Shown here: piece by piece, positions 1 through 9,622 of the stretch | Layout of the letters: each line of letters begins with the position of its first letter | Numbering within the stretch: the first letter of the stretch is position 1 | Origin: Streptomyces sp. CB01249 | Lineage (GTDB): Bacteria > Actinomycetota > Actinomycetes > Streptomycetales > Streptomycetaceae | Direction of reading: 5' to 3' | NCBI RefSeq assembly: GCF_001905735.1 | Contig: NZ_LISW01000002.1 | Location: 387,125-451,124, forward strand | Length of the DNA: 64,000 nucleotides | Made by a program: the position numbers and the translations under genes | The notes under the pieces: model-generated | Seen by the model: the letters and a program-made list of their open reading frames with translations, nothing else | The model's database searches: none | What the model was told of the DNA's origin: nothing

Positions 1-61
1 GGGGCGAGACCCGCCACCCGCCGGTCCGGCATCCGGACCGTCTTCGCCCGGACCGCCGAGG

Positions 62-1294
62 TCACCCCGCGGGCACGACCCGCCCCGAGACCTCGCCCAG
101 GCCCACCCGGGTGCCGTCCGGTCCCGGGGCCCAAGCGGTGATGGTCACCGTGTCGCCGTCCTCCAGGAACGTGCGCTTGCCCTCGGGCAGTTCCAGCGGG
201 TCGCGGCCGTTCCAGGTCAGCTCCAGGAGGCAGCCGCGCTGGGACGGCTCGGCGCCGCTGACGGTGCCGGAGCCGAAGAGGTCGCCGGTGCGCAGGGAGG
301 CGCCGTTGACCGTCATCTGGGCGAGCTGCTGGGCCGCCGTCCAGTACATCGTGGAGAACGGCGGCTCCGCCACGACGTGCCCGTTGACCGCGACGGAGAT
401 CCGCAGGTCGTAGCCGCCGGGCTCGTCCTCCTCCGCGTCCTCCAGATAGGGGAGCAGAGGGAGGTCGCGGGCGGGCGGGGCGGTGCGGGCGGCGTCCAGC
501 GCCTCCAGCGGGGTGACCCAGGCGGAGACGGAGGTCGCGAAGGACTTGCCGAGGAACGGGCCGAGCGGGACGTACTCCCACGCCTGGATGTCGCGCGCCG
601 ACCAGTCGTTGAGCAGCGAGAGCCCGAAGACGTGCTCGCGGAAGTCCGTGAGGGCGACGGGCTTTCCCTGCTCGGACGGGGTGCCGACGACGAAGCCGAC
701 CTCCGCCTCGATGTCGAGCTTCACGGACGGCCCGAAGACGGGCGCCGGGTCGGCCGGGCCCTTGCGCTGGCCCGCCGGGCGGACCACATCGGTGCCGGAG
801 ACCACGACGGTCCCGGCGCGGCCGTGGTAACCGATCGGCAGATGCTTCCAGTTGGGGGTGAGCGGCGCGTCGGCGTCGGGCCGGAAGATCTGGCCCACGT
901 TGGTGGCGTGGTGCTCGCTCGCGTAGAAGTCCACGTAGTCCGCGACCTGGTAGGGCAGGTGCAGCGTGATCGCGTCCAGCGGGTGCAGCAGGGGCTCCAT
1001 GTCCGCGCGGTGCGCGGGGACCGTGACCCACGCGGTGAGCGCCCGGCGTACATCGCGCCAGGCGGTGCGCCCGGCCGCGAGCAGGGCCATCAGGTCGGGC
1101 TGGGCCAGGAGTTGGGCGTACGGCGAGCCGAGGGCGAGCGCGGCGGCCCCGGCGTCCAGGACGTGGTCGCCGATGCGGACGCCGACGCGCCGCTCGCCCG
1201 GGCGGTCGGGGGTGGAGAACACGCCGTACGGCAGGTTGTGCGGGCCGAAGGGGTCGCCCTCGGCCACATCGAGCGGACTGCTCTGCTCGGGCAT
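62..1294 (-). CDS. fahA: Fumarylacetoacetase
   Basis: 410 residues, the usual length for the family. The enzyme hydrolyses 4-fumarylacetoacetate to fumarate and acetoacetate, the last step of tyrosine/homogentisate breakdown. The N-terminal FAH domain opens with PFGPHNLPYGVFS. The catalytic core has DYVDFYASEHHATN near residue 120 (catalytic Asp and His), the metal-binding glutamates in KLDIEAEVGF, and NDWSARDIQAWEYVPLGPFLGKSF further on. These are hallmark motifs, so the call is firm. It starts at ATG and is the last gene on this strand before the window edge. The peptide-transporter/hydrolase pair upstream points the same way but is separated by 115 bases. No homogentisate dioxygenase lies in the window. 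Confidence 0.95.
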   Translation of the reverse strand: MPEQSSPLDVAEGDPFGPHNLPYGVFSTPDRPGERRVGVRIGDHVLDAGAAALALGSPYAQLLAQPDLMALLAAGRTAWRDVRRALTAWVTVPAHRADMEPLLHPLDAITLHLPYQVADYVDFYASEHHATNVGQIFRPDADAPLTPNWKHLPIGYHGRAGTVVVSGTDVVRPAGQRKGPADPAPVFGPSVKLDIEAEVGFVVGTPSEQGKPVALTDFREHVFGLSLLNDWSARDIQAWEYVPLGPFLGKSFATSVSAWVTPLEALDAARTAPPARDLPLLPYLEDAEEDEPGGYDLRISVAVNGHVVAEPPFSTMYWTAAQQLAQMTVNGASLRTGDLFGSGTVSGAEPSQRGCLLELTWNGRDPLELPEGKRTFLEDGDTVTITAWAPGPDGTRVGLGEVSGRVVPAG

Positions 1295-1409
1295 CGTTCG
1301 CTGCCTCGCTTTCCGGGTCGCTTGGGGTCAACGTTACGTCGGGGGGACTGCCGGAAGGCAGTTCCCCAACCATCCCCAATGCCCCGGAAAGTACGCTTCA
1401 CATGCGAGG

Positions 1410-3404
1410 TCACCCGGACGTGCGCGGGATGCTCTTCTCCCAGGTCCGGTGGAAGACGACCTCGCCGCCCTCGGTGCAGACGACCTCGTTGACGGTGTGG
1501 AAGTCGTCCGCGTCGGCGGTGATCTCCGAGCGGGTGTCGATCTGCACGTCCCAGGCCATTTCCGGCCGGTGCAGCCGGATCGTCCAGTCGGACCGGGTCC
1601 GCGCGGAGAGCGGGTCGCCCTCCTGGATGGTGTACGTCTCCACCGCGTTCTCGGTGAATTCCAGCCCGTCCGGGTAGACCCGCGTGCCGCCGTAGCGGGG
1701 GTCCACCTCCATCCGCCACTCGCCCTTGGCGACATCGCGGACGACGAGCCGTTCGGGGCGCGGCTCGTCCAGCGTCTCCGGGTAGACCACGCCCAGCGGT
1801 TCGGACTGCTCGGGCTCCTCGAAGCGGATGGCGGGGTCCTCGGTGTGCCGCCGCACCGGGAGCTCGACCAGGCTGCCGTCCGCCTCCAGGGTGAAGCCCG
1901 CCGAGCCCGCCTGCGGCCAGATCCAGGGCCAGTACGAGGACGAGACGGCGAGCCGGATGCGGTGGCCGGGCGGGAAGGTGTGCCCGATGCCGTTCAGCTC
2001 GAAGGTGACGTCCTCGGTGGCGCCGGGGGTCCAGTCCTCGGCGCGGTCGCGGCCCTTCCGGGCGGCGAGGTTGAGCGCGCCGCGCGTGACGAGCGTGGAG
2101 GAGCCGTCGGGGGCGACGTCGCAGAGCCGGGCGACGGCCTGGCCGCGCTTCCCGTCCATCGTGAGGCGCAGGCTCACCCGGGGTCTGCCCAGGATCTCGA
2201 TCGGCGCGTCGGCGACCGGGAATTCGAAGCAGACCGACTTGGCGTCCTCGTCGCGCTGATCCGGCGGCAGGTCGGCGTCATTGCCGAACGGGAAGAACCG
2301 CCCGGCGTCCAGCCCGGTCTGCTGCGGCGAGTGGACGATCTGCGGCCCGCCCTGGAGGGCGTACGCGACCGGGGTGACGTTCTCCGAGGGCCAGCTGGTC
2401 TCGCCGACCCAGCGGCCGGGCAGCGTCTCGTACACCGTGGCGGGCGGGTGCGACTCGCTGATCCAGGACCGCAGCAGCGGCTCCTCCATCACCCCGGTGT
2501 TCTCGTCCTTCAGGTGCTGGTCCCACCAGCGCAGGGTCTCCTGGAGGAAGCCGATGCCCGGGCCGGGCGGCAGCCCCCGGTCGGGGTACTGGTGCGACCA
2601 GGGGCCGATGATCCCGCGCACCTTCGCCGGGTCCAGGTGCTCGACCAGCCGCAGGACGGTGTCCCGGTACGGGTCGTGCCAGCCGCCGACCGCGAGGACG
2701 TTCGCCTTGATCGCGGAGTAGTCCTCGCAGACGCTGCCGTGCTTCCAGTAGGCGTCCCGCGTCTGGTGGGAGAGCCAGGTGTGGATGAAGGGGTCCACCG
2801 CTTCGAGCCGGTCCAGCCACATCTGCCGCCAGTCGTCGCCGACGTCCGCCGGGTCGGGCGGGCGGCAGACGAAGGCCAGCATGGTCGCCGCCCAGGCGTG
2901 CATGTCCACGGCGAGGACCGAGCCGCCCATGTAGTGGACGTCGTTGTCGTAGCGGTCGTCCGCCGAGCAGACCGTGACGATCGCCTTCAGTGGCTCCGGG
3001 GCCAGCGCGGCGATCTGGAGCGAGTTGAAGCCGCCCCAGGAGATCCCGAACATGCCGACCCGGCCCGAGCACCACTCCTGCCGGGCCAGCCAGTGGACGA
3101 CCTCGACCCCGTCGGCCAGCTCCGTCGCGTCGTACTCGTCGCCCGGCATGCCCTCGCTGTTGCCGTGCCCGCGTACGTCCACCCGGACGGAGGCGTAGCC
3201 GTGTCCGGCGTACCAGGGGTGGCGCTGCCAGTCGCGCGGCGCGGTCCAGTCGCTCAGCCGGTACGGCAGGTACTCCAGCAGCGCGGGCACGGGTTCGTCC
3301 GTGACCGGCCGCCAGATCCGGGCGTACAGCTGGGTGCCGTCCGGCAGCGGGATGTAGAGGTCCTCGTGGGTCGTCTCGTACGGGAACGCGGTCTGGATGT
3401 GCAT
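1410..3404 (-). CDS. CocE/NonD family hydrolase (S15 Xaa-Pro peptidase-like)
   Basis: 664 residues. The N-terminal alpha/beta-hydrolase domain has the nucleophile elbow GISWGG (Ser about 122) and the oxyanion tyrosine in LPYR near residue 47. The C-terminal half is the jelly-roll domain (PepX_C type) of the cocaine esterase / X-Pro dipeptidyl-peptidase superfamily. Family members act on esters, acyl-amides or Xaa-Pro peptides, and sequence alone does not decide which. It begins only 9 bases after the stop of the POT peptide transporter on the same strand, with a TGAGGT ribosome site inside the transporter end, so the two are one operon. That context favours a peptide substrate. There is no signal peptide, so it acts in the cytoplasm. 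Confidence 0.88.
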   Translation of the reverse strand: MHIQTAFPYETTHEDLYIPLPDGTQLYARIWRPVTDEPVPALLEYLPYRLSDWTAPRDWQRHPWYAGHGYASVRVDVRGHGNSEGMPGDEYDATELADGVEVVHWLARQEWCSGRVGMFGISWGGFNSLQIAALAPEPLKAIVTVCSADDRYDNDVHYMGGSVLAVDMHAWAATMLAFVCRPPDPADVGDDWRQMWLDRLEAVDPFIHTWLSHQTRDAYWKHGSVCEDYSAIKANVLAVGGWHDPYRDTVLRLVEHLDPAKVRGIIGPWSHQYPDRGLPPGPGIGFLQETLRWWDQHLKDENTGVMEEPLLRSWISESHPPATVYETLPGRWVGETSWPSENVTPVAYALQGGPQIVHSPQQTGLDAGRFFPFGNDADLPPDQRDEDAKSVCFEFPVADAPIEILGRPRVSLRLTMDGKRGQAVARLCDVAPDGSSTLVTRGALNLAARKGRDRAEDWTPGATEDVTFELNGIGHTFPPGHRIRLAVSSSYWPWIWPQAGSAGFTLEADGSLVELPVRRHTEDPAIRFEEPEQSEPLGVVYPETLDEPRPERLVVRDVAKGEWRMEVDPRYGGTRVYPDGLEFTENAVETYTIQEGDPLSARTRSDWTIRLHRPEMAWDVQIDTRSEITADADDFHTVNEVVCTEGGEVVFHRTWEKSIPRTSG

Positions 3405-3413
3405 GGGCGTACC

Positions 3414-4913
3414 TCAGTGGACGGGGTGCATCGTGCGCCTGAGCCAGGGTGCGGCGGCGATGACGGCCACACCGGCCACCACCGCGACGGCGCCGTTGAC
3501 ACCGAAGTAGGCGGGGTTGGACACCTCGCCGTACAGCTTCACGATCTGGGCCTGGATGCCGTTGGCGAGGGCCAGCGAGAGGAACCAGAGGGCCATGGTC
3601 TGGCTGGCGAACGCCTTCGGGGCGAGCTTGGTGGTCGCCGACATGCCGGAGGTCTCCAGCAGGATGTCGCCGAGCCCGAGCAGCAGATAGGAGCCGACGA
3701 TCCACCAGGCGGCCATCTTGTAGGTGTCGCCGGAGTGCCCGGAGGTGGGCAGGACCATCAGCAGGAACGAGAGACCGCCGAGGATGACCCCGATCGCGAT
3801 CTTGTTGGACGCGTGCGGCTGGCGCGGCCCCATCTTCGCCCAGACGGCGGCGACCACCGGGGCGAGCAGCACCTCGAAGGCGCCGAGCGCGGAGGCGTAC
3901 CAGCTCGCCGGGAAGTGGAAGCCGAAGATCTCCGTACGGGCGTTGGTCGACGCGAGCAGCATCATCGTCGAGTACGCCTGGAAGAGGATGAAGTTGAACA
4001 CCACGGACGCCAGGAACAGCACCACGTACGGGCGCAGCCTGCCGCGCTCCTCGGCGGTGACCCTGGGGCTGCGGAACATCACCACGAAGTAGACGACGGG
4101 TGCGATCACCGAGATCAGGGTGAGCAGGTCCACGAAGCGGTCCATGGTCAGCCACCCCGCCAGGGCCAGCGCGGTGGCCACGGCCGCCACCACGACCGCC
4201 CCGACGACGATGAGCAGGACCGCCCGGCGCATGGGTCCGGGGGCCAGCGCGTATTCGGCGGCGTGCTTTCGCCCGGCCAGGTGACGGCGGCCCGCCACGT
4301 ACTGGATGAGGCCCAGCGTCATGCCGAAGGCGGCGGCCGAGAAGCCCCAGTGCCAACTGGCGTGGTCACCGAGCCAGCCGGTGATCAGCGGGCCCAGGAA
4401 GGCGCCGATGTTGATGCCCATGTAGTAGAGGGCGAAGCCCGCGTCCCGGCGCTCGTCGTCCGTGCGGTAGAGCTTGCCGACCATCGTCGCCACATTGGGC
4501 TTCAGCAGCCCCGTACCGGCGCTGATCAGACCGAGACCGACCCAGGTCATCGCGTCGGTGGGCACCGCCATGGCGTAGTGCCCGCAGGCGATCAGGATGC
4601 CGCCGTACAGCACCGCCCGGTACGAGCCGAGGATGCGGTCGGCCAGCCAGCCGCCCGCCACCGAGACCAGATAGACGAGCGTGCCGTACGCGGCGGAGAC
4701 GGAGGCGGCCGTTCCGGCCTCCATGCCCATGCCGCCGTTGGCGACCGTGTCCGCGAAGTAGAGGACCAGGATCGCCTGCATGCCGAGGAACGAGAACCGC
4801 TCCCAGACCTCCAGGCCGGACAGGGTCATCAGACCCCGTGGCTGGCCGAAGAAGGCGTGGTCGTCGGCCGGGGGCGGCTGCGCCGGTTCGGTGTCTGCTG
4901 CTGTGTGGGACAA
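3414..4913 (-). CDS. POT/PTR family proton-dependent oligopeptide transporter
   Basis: 499 residues from a TTG start preceded by AGGAG at 7-8 bases. Longer in-frame extensions upstream are antisense to the polyprenyl synthase and are not credible. It has twelve or more hydrophobic helices. The first helix carries the POT signature ExxERF (LEVWERFSFLG), which couples protons to peptide uptake. The two PTR2 signatures are also visible (GGWLADRILGSYRAV and FALYYMGINIGAFLGP). It imports di- and tripeptides with protons. It is translated just upstream of a CocE/S15 hydrolase, suggesting uptake and cleavage of the same peptides. It is divergent from the polyprenyl synthase across a 156-base intergenic region. 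Confidence 0.93.
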   Translation of the reverse strand: MSHTAADTEPAQPPPADDHAFFGQPRGLMTLSGLEVWERFSFLGMQAILVLYFADTVANGGMGMEAGTAASVSAAYGTLVYLVSVAGGWLADRILGSYRAVLYGGILIACGHYAMAVPTDAMTWVGLGLISAGTGLLKPNVATMVGKLYRTDDERRDAGFALYYMGINIGAFLGPLITGWLGDHASWHWGFSAAAFGMTLGLIQYVAGRRHLAGRKHAAEYALAPGPMRRAVLLIVVGAVVVAAVATALALAGWLTMDRFVDLLTLISVIAPVVYFVVMFRSPRVTAEERGRLRPYVVLFLASVVFNFILFQAYSTMMLLASTNARTEIFGFHFPASWYASALGAFEVLLAPVVAAVWAKMGPRQPHASNKIAIGVILGGLSFLLMVLPTSGHSGDTYKMAAWWIVGSYLLLGLGDILLETSGMSATTKLAPKAFASQTMALWFLSLALANGIQAQIVKLYGEVSNPAYFGVNGAVAVVAGVAVIAAAPWLRRTMHPVH

Positions 4914-5069
4914 AGCGGCAACTCCTGATCGTATGAGCTGATCCCGAACATACCGGCGGTGGCGGGAAGGCGCCCACGGTGATCCAAAGGGGACCGGATA
5001 CGCTGACTTGAGTGGTGACAACGACACATCGACATTCCGTGTGATCGTCAGCAGACAGGAGATCCCCTC

Positions 5070-6080
5070 GTGACCGTCGTCGGGCCGTTCGGACTGAGCG
5101 TGCGGGACCAGGCTCTTGAGGCCGGTGTCCAGGCCGGTTTGGCTGCTGTCGAGTCGGGCCTGCTCGATGCCACCAAGAGCGACGTGCCCTTCATCACGGA
5201 AGCCGCCCAGCACCTGGTGCGCGCGGGCGGCAAGCGGTTCCGGCCGCTCCTTGCGATGCTCGCCGCCCAGTTCGGCGACGCCGAGGCGCCGGGCGTGGTG
5301 CCCGCTGCCGTCGTGGTCGAGCTGACCCACCTCGCGACGCTGTACCACGACGACGTCATGGACGAGGCCGACGTGCGGCGCGGCGTCGACAGCGCCAATT
5401 CCCGCTGGGGCAACTCGGTCGCCGTGCTGACCGGCGACTTCCTCTTCGCCCGCGCCTCGCACATCCTGGCCGACCTCGGCCCGGAGGCCGTCCGCATCCA
5501 GGCGGAGGCGTTCGAGCGCCTGGTCACCGGCCAGATCCTGGAGACCGCGGGCCCGCGCGACGGCCGCGACCCGGTCGACCACTACCTCGAAGTGATGCGC
5601 GGCAAGACCGGCTCCCTGATCGCCGTCGCCTGCCGCTTCGGCGCGCTGATGTCCGGCGCCGACGACTCCGCGGTGGACATCCTCACCCAGTACGGTGAAC
5701 GGCTCGGCGTGGCCTTCCAGCTCGCCGACGACGTCCTGGACATCGCCTCGGACTCCCACGAGTCCGGCAAGACCCCCGGCACGGACCTCCTGGAGGGCAT
5801 CCCCACCCTCCCCGTCCTCCACCTCCGGGCGCAGGCCGCGGCGGACGGCAAGCCCGACGACCTGGCCCTCGTGGAGCTGCTCGACGGCGACCTCGGCGAC
5901 CCGGACCGGCTCGCGGAGGCGCTGCGCCTGCTGCGCGCCCACCCGGCGCTGGCCCGGGCCCGGCAGGACACCGTCCGGTACGCCCAGGAGGCGCGGGCCG
6001 TGCTGAAGCCGCTGCCCGAGTGCTACGCGAAGCTCGCCCTGGAGGAGATGTGCGACGCGGTGGTCCACCGCGCCGGCTGA
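5070..6080 (+). CDS. Trans-polyprenyl diphosphate synthase (menaquinone side chain type)
   Basis: 336 residues, GTG start with AGGAG upstream. The first aspartate-rich motif is DDVMD at residues 94-98 and the second is QLADDVLDI near residue 225, both needed for magnesium and diphosphate binding. GGKRFRP near residue 54 is the conserved IPP-binding segment. Class I enzymes of this type condense isopentenyl diphosphate onto allylic diphosphates. In actinomycetes the usual product is the C40-C45 chain for menaquinone, but chain length cannot be read reliably here. It stands alone, with no terpene cyclase beside it, so a quinone role is likelier than a specialised terpene. Confidence 0.92.
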   Translation: MTVVGPFGLSVRDQALEAGVQAGLAAVESGLLDATKSDVPFITEAAQHLVRAGGKRFRPLLAMLAAQFGDAEAPGVVPAAVVVELTHLATLYHDDVMDEADVRRGVDSANSRWGNSVAVLTGDFLFARASHILADLGPEAVRIQAEAFERLVTGQILETAGPRDGRDPVDHYLEVMRGKTGSLIAVACRFGALMSGADDSAVDILTQYGERLGVAFQLADDVLDIASDSHESGKTPGTDLLEGIPTLPVLHLRAQAAADGKPDDLALVELLDGDLGDPDRLAEALRLLRAHPALARARQDTVRYAQEARAVLKPLPECYAKLALEEMCDAVVHRAG

Positions 6081-6307
6081 CGGCCCCGGAGCCCGTGACC
6101 GCCCAACCCCTACTGGACGGCGGAGAAATGGCCCTCCACCGTCATACCGAAGAGGTACGCGAGGTTGCTCCCGGGGGCTGACGCTTCGGGCCGCCCGATT
6201 TGGTCAGATGGAGAACAACCACTCCTGACCAAAACGGGTGAGAATGGCGGCACGGAGTGGACGAGTGCATCCCGACGGAAGCCGCCGACCACGGAGGTAG
6301 GGCACAC

Positions 6308-7555
6308 ATGGCACCGAACGACAGCGCGGAGACCAACGGCACGGCCGCCCGGAGGCCCGCCGGCCGCCGCAAGGCCGCGCGTTACATCGTCCCCGTAGCG
6401 GTGGCGGGGGTGGCGGCCGCGACGATCGGCCTGGTCCCGGCGCTCGCCAGCTCGGGCGACCCCGATCTGCCGAAGATCACCGCTCAGGAACTCATCGAGA
6501 AGATCGCCGCCTCGGACACCGAGCAGTTCTCCGGCACGGTGAAGATCAGCACGGACCTGGGCATCCCGTCCATGGGCGGCCTGGCCGGCTCCTTCCTGTC
6601 CGGCGCGGCCGAGGGCGGCGACGGCGGCAAGGGCGGATCGAGCGCCGACCCGCAGTCCAAGCTCACCGAGCTGGCCTCCGGTACGCACACCCTCCGGGTG
6701 GCCGCCGACGGCCCCGACAAGCAGCGCCTGTCCGTCCTGGACCAGGCGTCCGAGTACAGCCTCATCCACAACGGCGACGAGGTCTGGGCCTACGACAGCG
6801 GCTCCAACGAGGTCTACCACGCGGACGGCAAGGGCAAGGCGCCGCACGGCAAGGAGCAGGCCGCCCCCGAGGGCGTTCCGACCACGCCGAAGGCGCTCGC
6901 CGAGGAGGCGCTGAAGGCCGCCGACGGCACCACGTCCGTCTCGGTCGACGGCACCGCGCGGGTCGCCGGGCGCGACGCGTACCGCCTGGTCCTGAAGCCC
7001 GAGCAGAAGGGCTCCACGGTCGGCTCCATCACCGTCGCCGTGGACGCGGAGAACGGCGTGCCGCTGAAGTTCACGCTGCAGCCCAGCAGCGGCGGCAAGG
7101 CGGTCGTGGACGCCGGTTTCACCTCCGTCGACTTCGGGAAGCCCGCCGCGTCCTCGTTCGCCTTCACCCCGCCCAAGGGCGCGAAGGTCACCGAGGCCGA
7201 CGACGCCAAGGCCGAGGGCCACCAGAAGGAGGCCCGCAAGGCCGCCGAGAAGGCCCAGGGCGATCTGGCGAAGTTCGAGGGCGAGGGTGCCCCGAAGATC
7301 ATCGGCAAGGGCTGGAACAGCATCGCGGAGTTCAAGACGCCCGGCGGCGCGGCGCTGCCGTCCGAGGCGTCGAAGGACGTCCCGGCCGAGGCCCAGCAGT
7401 TCCTGGACGCGCTCGGCGACAAGGTCAGCGGGAAGTTCGGCTCGGGCACGGTCTTCAAGACCCGGCTGATCAACGCGCTGATGACGGACGACGGCCGCGT
7501 CTACGTGGGCGCGGTCACCAAGGACGCGCTGGTCGCCGCCGCGAACGCGGGCTGA
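6308..7555 (+). CDS. Membrane-anchored LolA/LppX-like protein
   Basis: 415 residues from the ATG at 6308, which has GGAGG about 10 bases upstream; an in-frame ATG at 6257 lacks this. An Arg/Lys-rich N-terminus precedes one hydrophobic segment (about residues 27-48), giving an exported, membrane-tethered protein. The body carries repeated beta-strand patterns and the segment VSVDGTARVAGRDAYRLVLKP, typical of the LolA-like half-barrel proteins of actinobacteria. Gram-positives have no Lol pathway, so the role may be lipid or lipoprotein handling, or sensing at the envelope. It ends 70 bases before an ABC exporter, with a strong hairpin between them, so co-transcription is uncertain. Confidence 0.72.
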   Translation: MAPNDSAETNGTAARRPAGRRKAARYIVPVAVAGVAAATIGLVPALASSGDPDLPKITAQELIEKIAASDTEQFSGTVKISTDLGIPSMGGLAGSFLSGAAEGGDGGKGGSSADPQSKLTELASGTHTLRVAADGPDKQRLSVLDQASEYSLIHNGDEVWAYDSGSNEVYHADGKGKAPHGKEQAAPEGVPTTPKALAEEALKAADGTTSVSVDGTARVAGRDAYRLVLKPEQKGSTVGSITVAVDAENGVPLKFTLQPSSGGKAVVDAGFTSVDFGKPAASSFAFTPPKGAKVTEADDAKAEGHQKEARKAAEKAQGDLAKFEGEGAPKIIGKGWNSIAEFKTPGGAALPSEASKDVPAEAQQFLDALGDKVSGKFGSGTVFKTRLINALMTDDGRVYVGAVTKDALVAAANAG

Positions 7556-7568
7556 CGCCCAGGTCCCT

Positions 7569-7607
7569 CGTCCGCCCCGCCGTGCGCGTCGCGCGGCGGG
7601 GCGGACG
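7569..7607 (+). terminator. Strong hairpin after the LolA-like gene
   Basis: A perfect 14-bp stem (7569-7582 with 7594-7607) around an 11-base loop. It lies 14 bases after the LolA-like stop and 19 bases before the ABC ATPase start. There is no T-run, as is common for Streptomyces terminators. Confidence 0.6.
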
Positions 7608-7625
7608 CGAGAGTGGGGAGCAGAC

Positions 7626-8573
7626 ATGACAAGGCCCGGCACCGCGCCCGTCATCGAGACGCGCGGCCTGACCAAGCGCTACCGGGGCGGCCAGCTCGCC
7701 GTGGACGGCCTGGACCTCACCGTCCCCGGCGGCAGCGTCTTCGGCTTCCTCGGGCCCAACGGCTCCGGCAAGACCACGACCATCCGGATGCTCATGGGCC
7801 TGATCGCCCCGACGTCCGGCACCGCGAGCGTCCTCGGCCGCCCCATGCCGGACGCCTCGCGCACCGTGCTCCCGGAGGTCGGCGCGCTGATCGAGGGGCC
7901 CGCGCTGTACGGGTTCCTGAGCGGCCGGGACAACCTCCTGCGGTTCGACCGGGCCGACCCCACCGCCGACCCGCGCACCCGCGCCGCCCGGGTCGGGGAC
8001 GCGCTGGACCGGGTCGGGCTCGCCCCGGCGGCCGGGAAGAAGGCGCGCGCGTACTCGCTGGGCATGAAGCAGCGCCTCGGCCTCGCCGCCGCCCTGCTCC
8101 GGCCGCGCAGGCTCCTCGTGCTGGACGAGCCGACCAACGGGCTGGACCCGCAGGGCATGCGCGAGATCCGCGCCCTGGTCCGGGAGCTGGCGGCGGACGG
8201 CACCACGGTCTTCCTGTCCTCCCATCTCCTGGACGAGATCGAGCAGGTCTGCACGCACGCGGCGGTGATGGCTCGGGGCCGCCTGCTCACGCAGGGCCCG
8301 GTCGCGGGCCTGGCCACGGGCGGCCGCCTGGCGGTCACCACACCCGACCCGGCGGACGCGGCGCGGGTGCTGAAGGAGCAGGGCGTCACGGGCATCACGG
8401 TGGACGGCGACCGCGTCCGCGCCGACGCCCCGCCGGGCACGGTGGACCCGGCGGATCTCAACACGGCGCTGGTGCGGGCGGGCGTCCGGGTGCGCGCGTT
8501 CGGCGTGGAACGGGCTTCGCTGGAGGACACGTTCGTGGCCCTGACGGGAGAGGGATTCGATGTCGCAGGCTGA
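7626..8573 (+). CDS. ABC transporter ATP-binding protein (ABC-2 exporter)
   Basis: 315 residues. It has Walker A GPNGSGKTTT near residue 45, the signature YSLGMKQRLGLA, Walker B LLVLDEPTNGLDP and the H-loop SSHLLDE. The C-terminal 90 residues are the extra domain usual for drug- and bacitracin-type exporter ATPases. It powers the ABC-2 permease encoded immediately downstream, whose start overlaps this gene by 14 bases, so the two are translationally coupled. The substrate is unknown. A TetR regulator follows the permease and may control the pair. Confidence 0.94.
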   Translation: MTRPGTAPVIETRGLTKRYRGGQLAVDGLDLTVPGGSVFGFLGPNGSGKTTTIRMLMGLIAPTSGTASVLGRPMPDASRTVLPEVGALIEGPALYGFLSGRDNLLRFDRADPTADPRTRAARVGDALDRVGLAPAAGKKARAYSLGMKQRLGLAAALLRPRRLLVLDEPTNGLDPQGMREIRALVRELAADGTTVFLSSHLLDEIEQVCTHAAVMARGRLLTQGPVAGLATGGRLAVTTPDPADAARVLKEQGVTGITVDGDRVRADAPPGTVDPADLNTALVRAGVRVRAFGVERASLEDTFVALTGEGFDVAG

Positions 8574-9471
8574 GGAGGCGGCCGGGGCCGCCGGGGAGCC
8601 GGAAGCGGGCGCCGGGGGGCCCGTGCGCAGCCCTCTCTGGACCCTCGGCATCCTCCGCTCCGAGTTCGCCACCACCCTGCGCCGCTGGCGCACCCTCGCG
8701 CTGCTCGGTGTGCTGGCCGCCGTTCCCGTCCTGATCGGGATCGCCGTGCGCATCGAGACGGCGGACGGCTCGTCGGCGGGGGTCGGGGGAGGGGGCGGCG
8801 GACCGGCCTTCCTGTCCCAGGTGACCAACAACGGGCTCTTCCTGGTCTTCGCCGCGCTCGCCGCGACGCTCCCGGTCTTCCTGCCGATGGCGGTCGGCGT
8901 GATCGCGGGCGACGCGGTCGCGGGCGAGGCCAACGCGGGGACCCTGCGCTATCTGCTGGTCGCCCCGGCCGGACGGACGCGGCTGCTGCTCGCGAAGTAC
9001 GCCGCGACGCTCGGCTTCTGCCTGGTCGCGACGCTCGTGGTGGCCGCGTCGGCGCTGGCGGTGGGCGCGCTGCTGTTCCCGGTGGGCGACGTCACGACGA
9101 TCTCGGGGACGACGATCGGCTTCGGCGAGGGTCTGGTGCGGGCGGGGGTCGTCGCGGTCTTCGTGGCGGCGTCCCTGACCGGCTTCGCTGCGCTCGGCCT
9201 GTTCGTCTCGACGCTCACGAACAGCGGCATCGCGGCCATGGCGGCGACGGTCGGCGTGCTGATCACCGTCCAGATCGTGGACACCATCCCCCAGCTGAGC
9301 GGGGTCCACCCGTACCTCTTCCCGCACTACTGGCTGTCCTTCGCGGACCTGCTGCGGGAGCCCGTCTACTGGGACGAGCTGCTGAAGAACCTCGAACTGC
9401 AGGGCCTGTACGTGGCGGTGTTCGGCTCTGCGGCCTGGGCCCGGTTCACCACGAAGGACATCACCGCGTGA
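8560..9471 (+). CDS. ABC-2 type transporter permease
   Basis: 303 residues with an unstructured Gly/Ala/Glu-rich N-terminus of about 30 residues, then six hydrophobic segments. A large extracytoplasmic loop follows the first segment (Gly-rich, about residues 65-85). This is the ABC2_membrane layout. The ATG overlaps the 3' end of the ATPase gene. The partner ATPase and the fold indicate export or membrane remodelling. The sequence does not show what is exported. Confidence 0.88.
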   Translation: MSQAEEAAGAAGEPEAGAGGPVRSPLWTLGILRSEFATTLRRWRTLALLGVLAAVPVLIGIAVRIETADGSSAGVGGGGGGPAFLSQVTNNGLFLVFAALAATLPVFLPMAVGVIAGDAVAGEANAGTLRYLLVAPAGRTRLLLAKYAATLGFCLVATLVVAASALAVGALLFPVGDVTTISGTTIGFGEGLVRAGVVAVFVAASLTGFAALGLFVSTLTNSGIAAMAATVGVLITVQIVDTIPQLSGVHPYLFPHYWLSFADLLREPVYWDELLKNLELQGLYVAVFGSAAWARFTTKDITA

Positions 9472-9622
9472 CGGGGACCGGCGCCCGTACCGTCGGCCGG
9501 CGAGCCGTCCCCCGATCGGCTCGTCGCGGCACGAACGGCACGAACGGCGCGGAAAACAGAAGGAACGAGCCGACACGGTACGTTCCGTTTCCGCCAGTGC
9601 ATTGTTCGACTTGTAGCGACTC

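Noticed and set aside
966..4928. A 1320-codon open frame on the plus strand
   Set aside because: It is antisense to three well-supported genes. Its product is Arg/Gly/Pro/Val-rich with no recognisable domain, a normal consequence of very high GC in the opposite strand.
5070..6080. Polyprenyl synthase as part of a terpene biosynthetic cluster
   Set aside because: No cyclase, cytochrome P450 or prenyltransferase is nearby. The sequence fits a housekeeping quinone-chain synthase.
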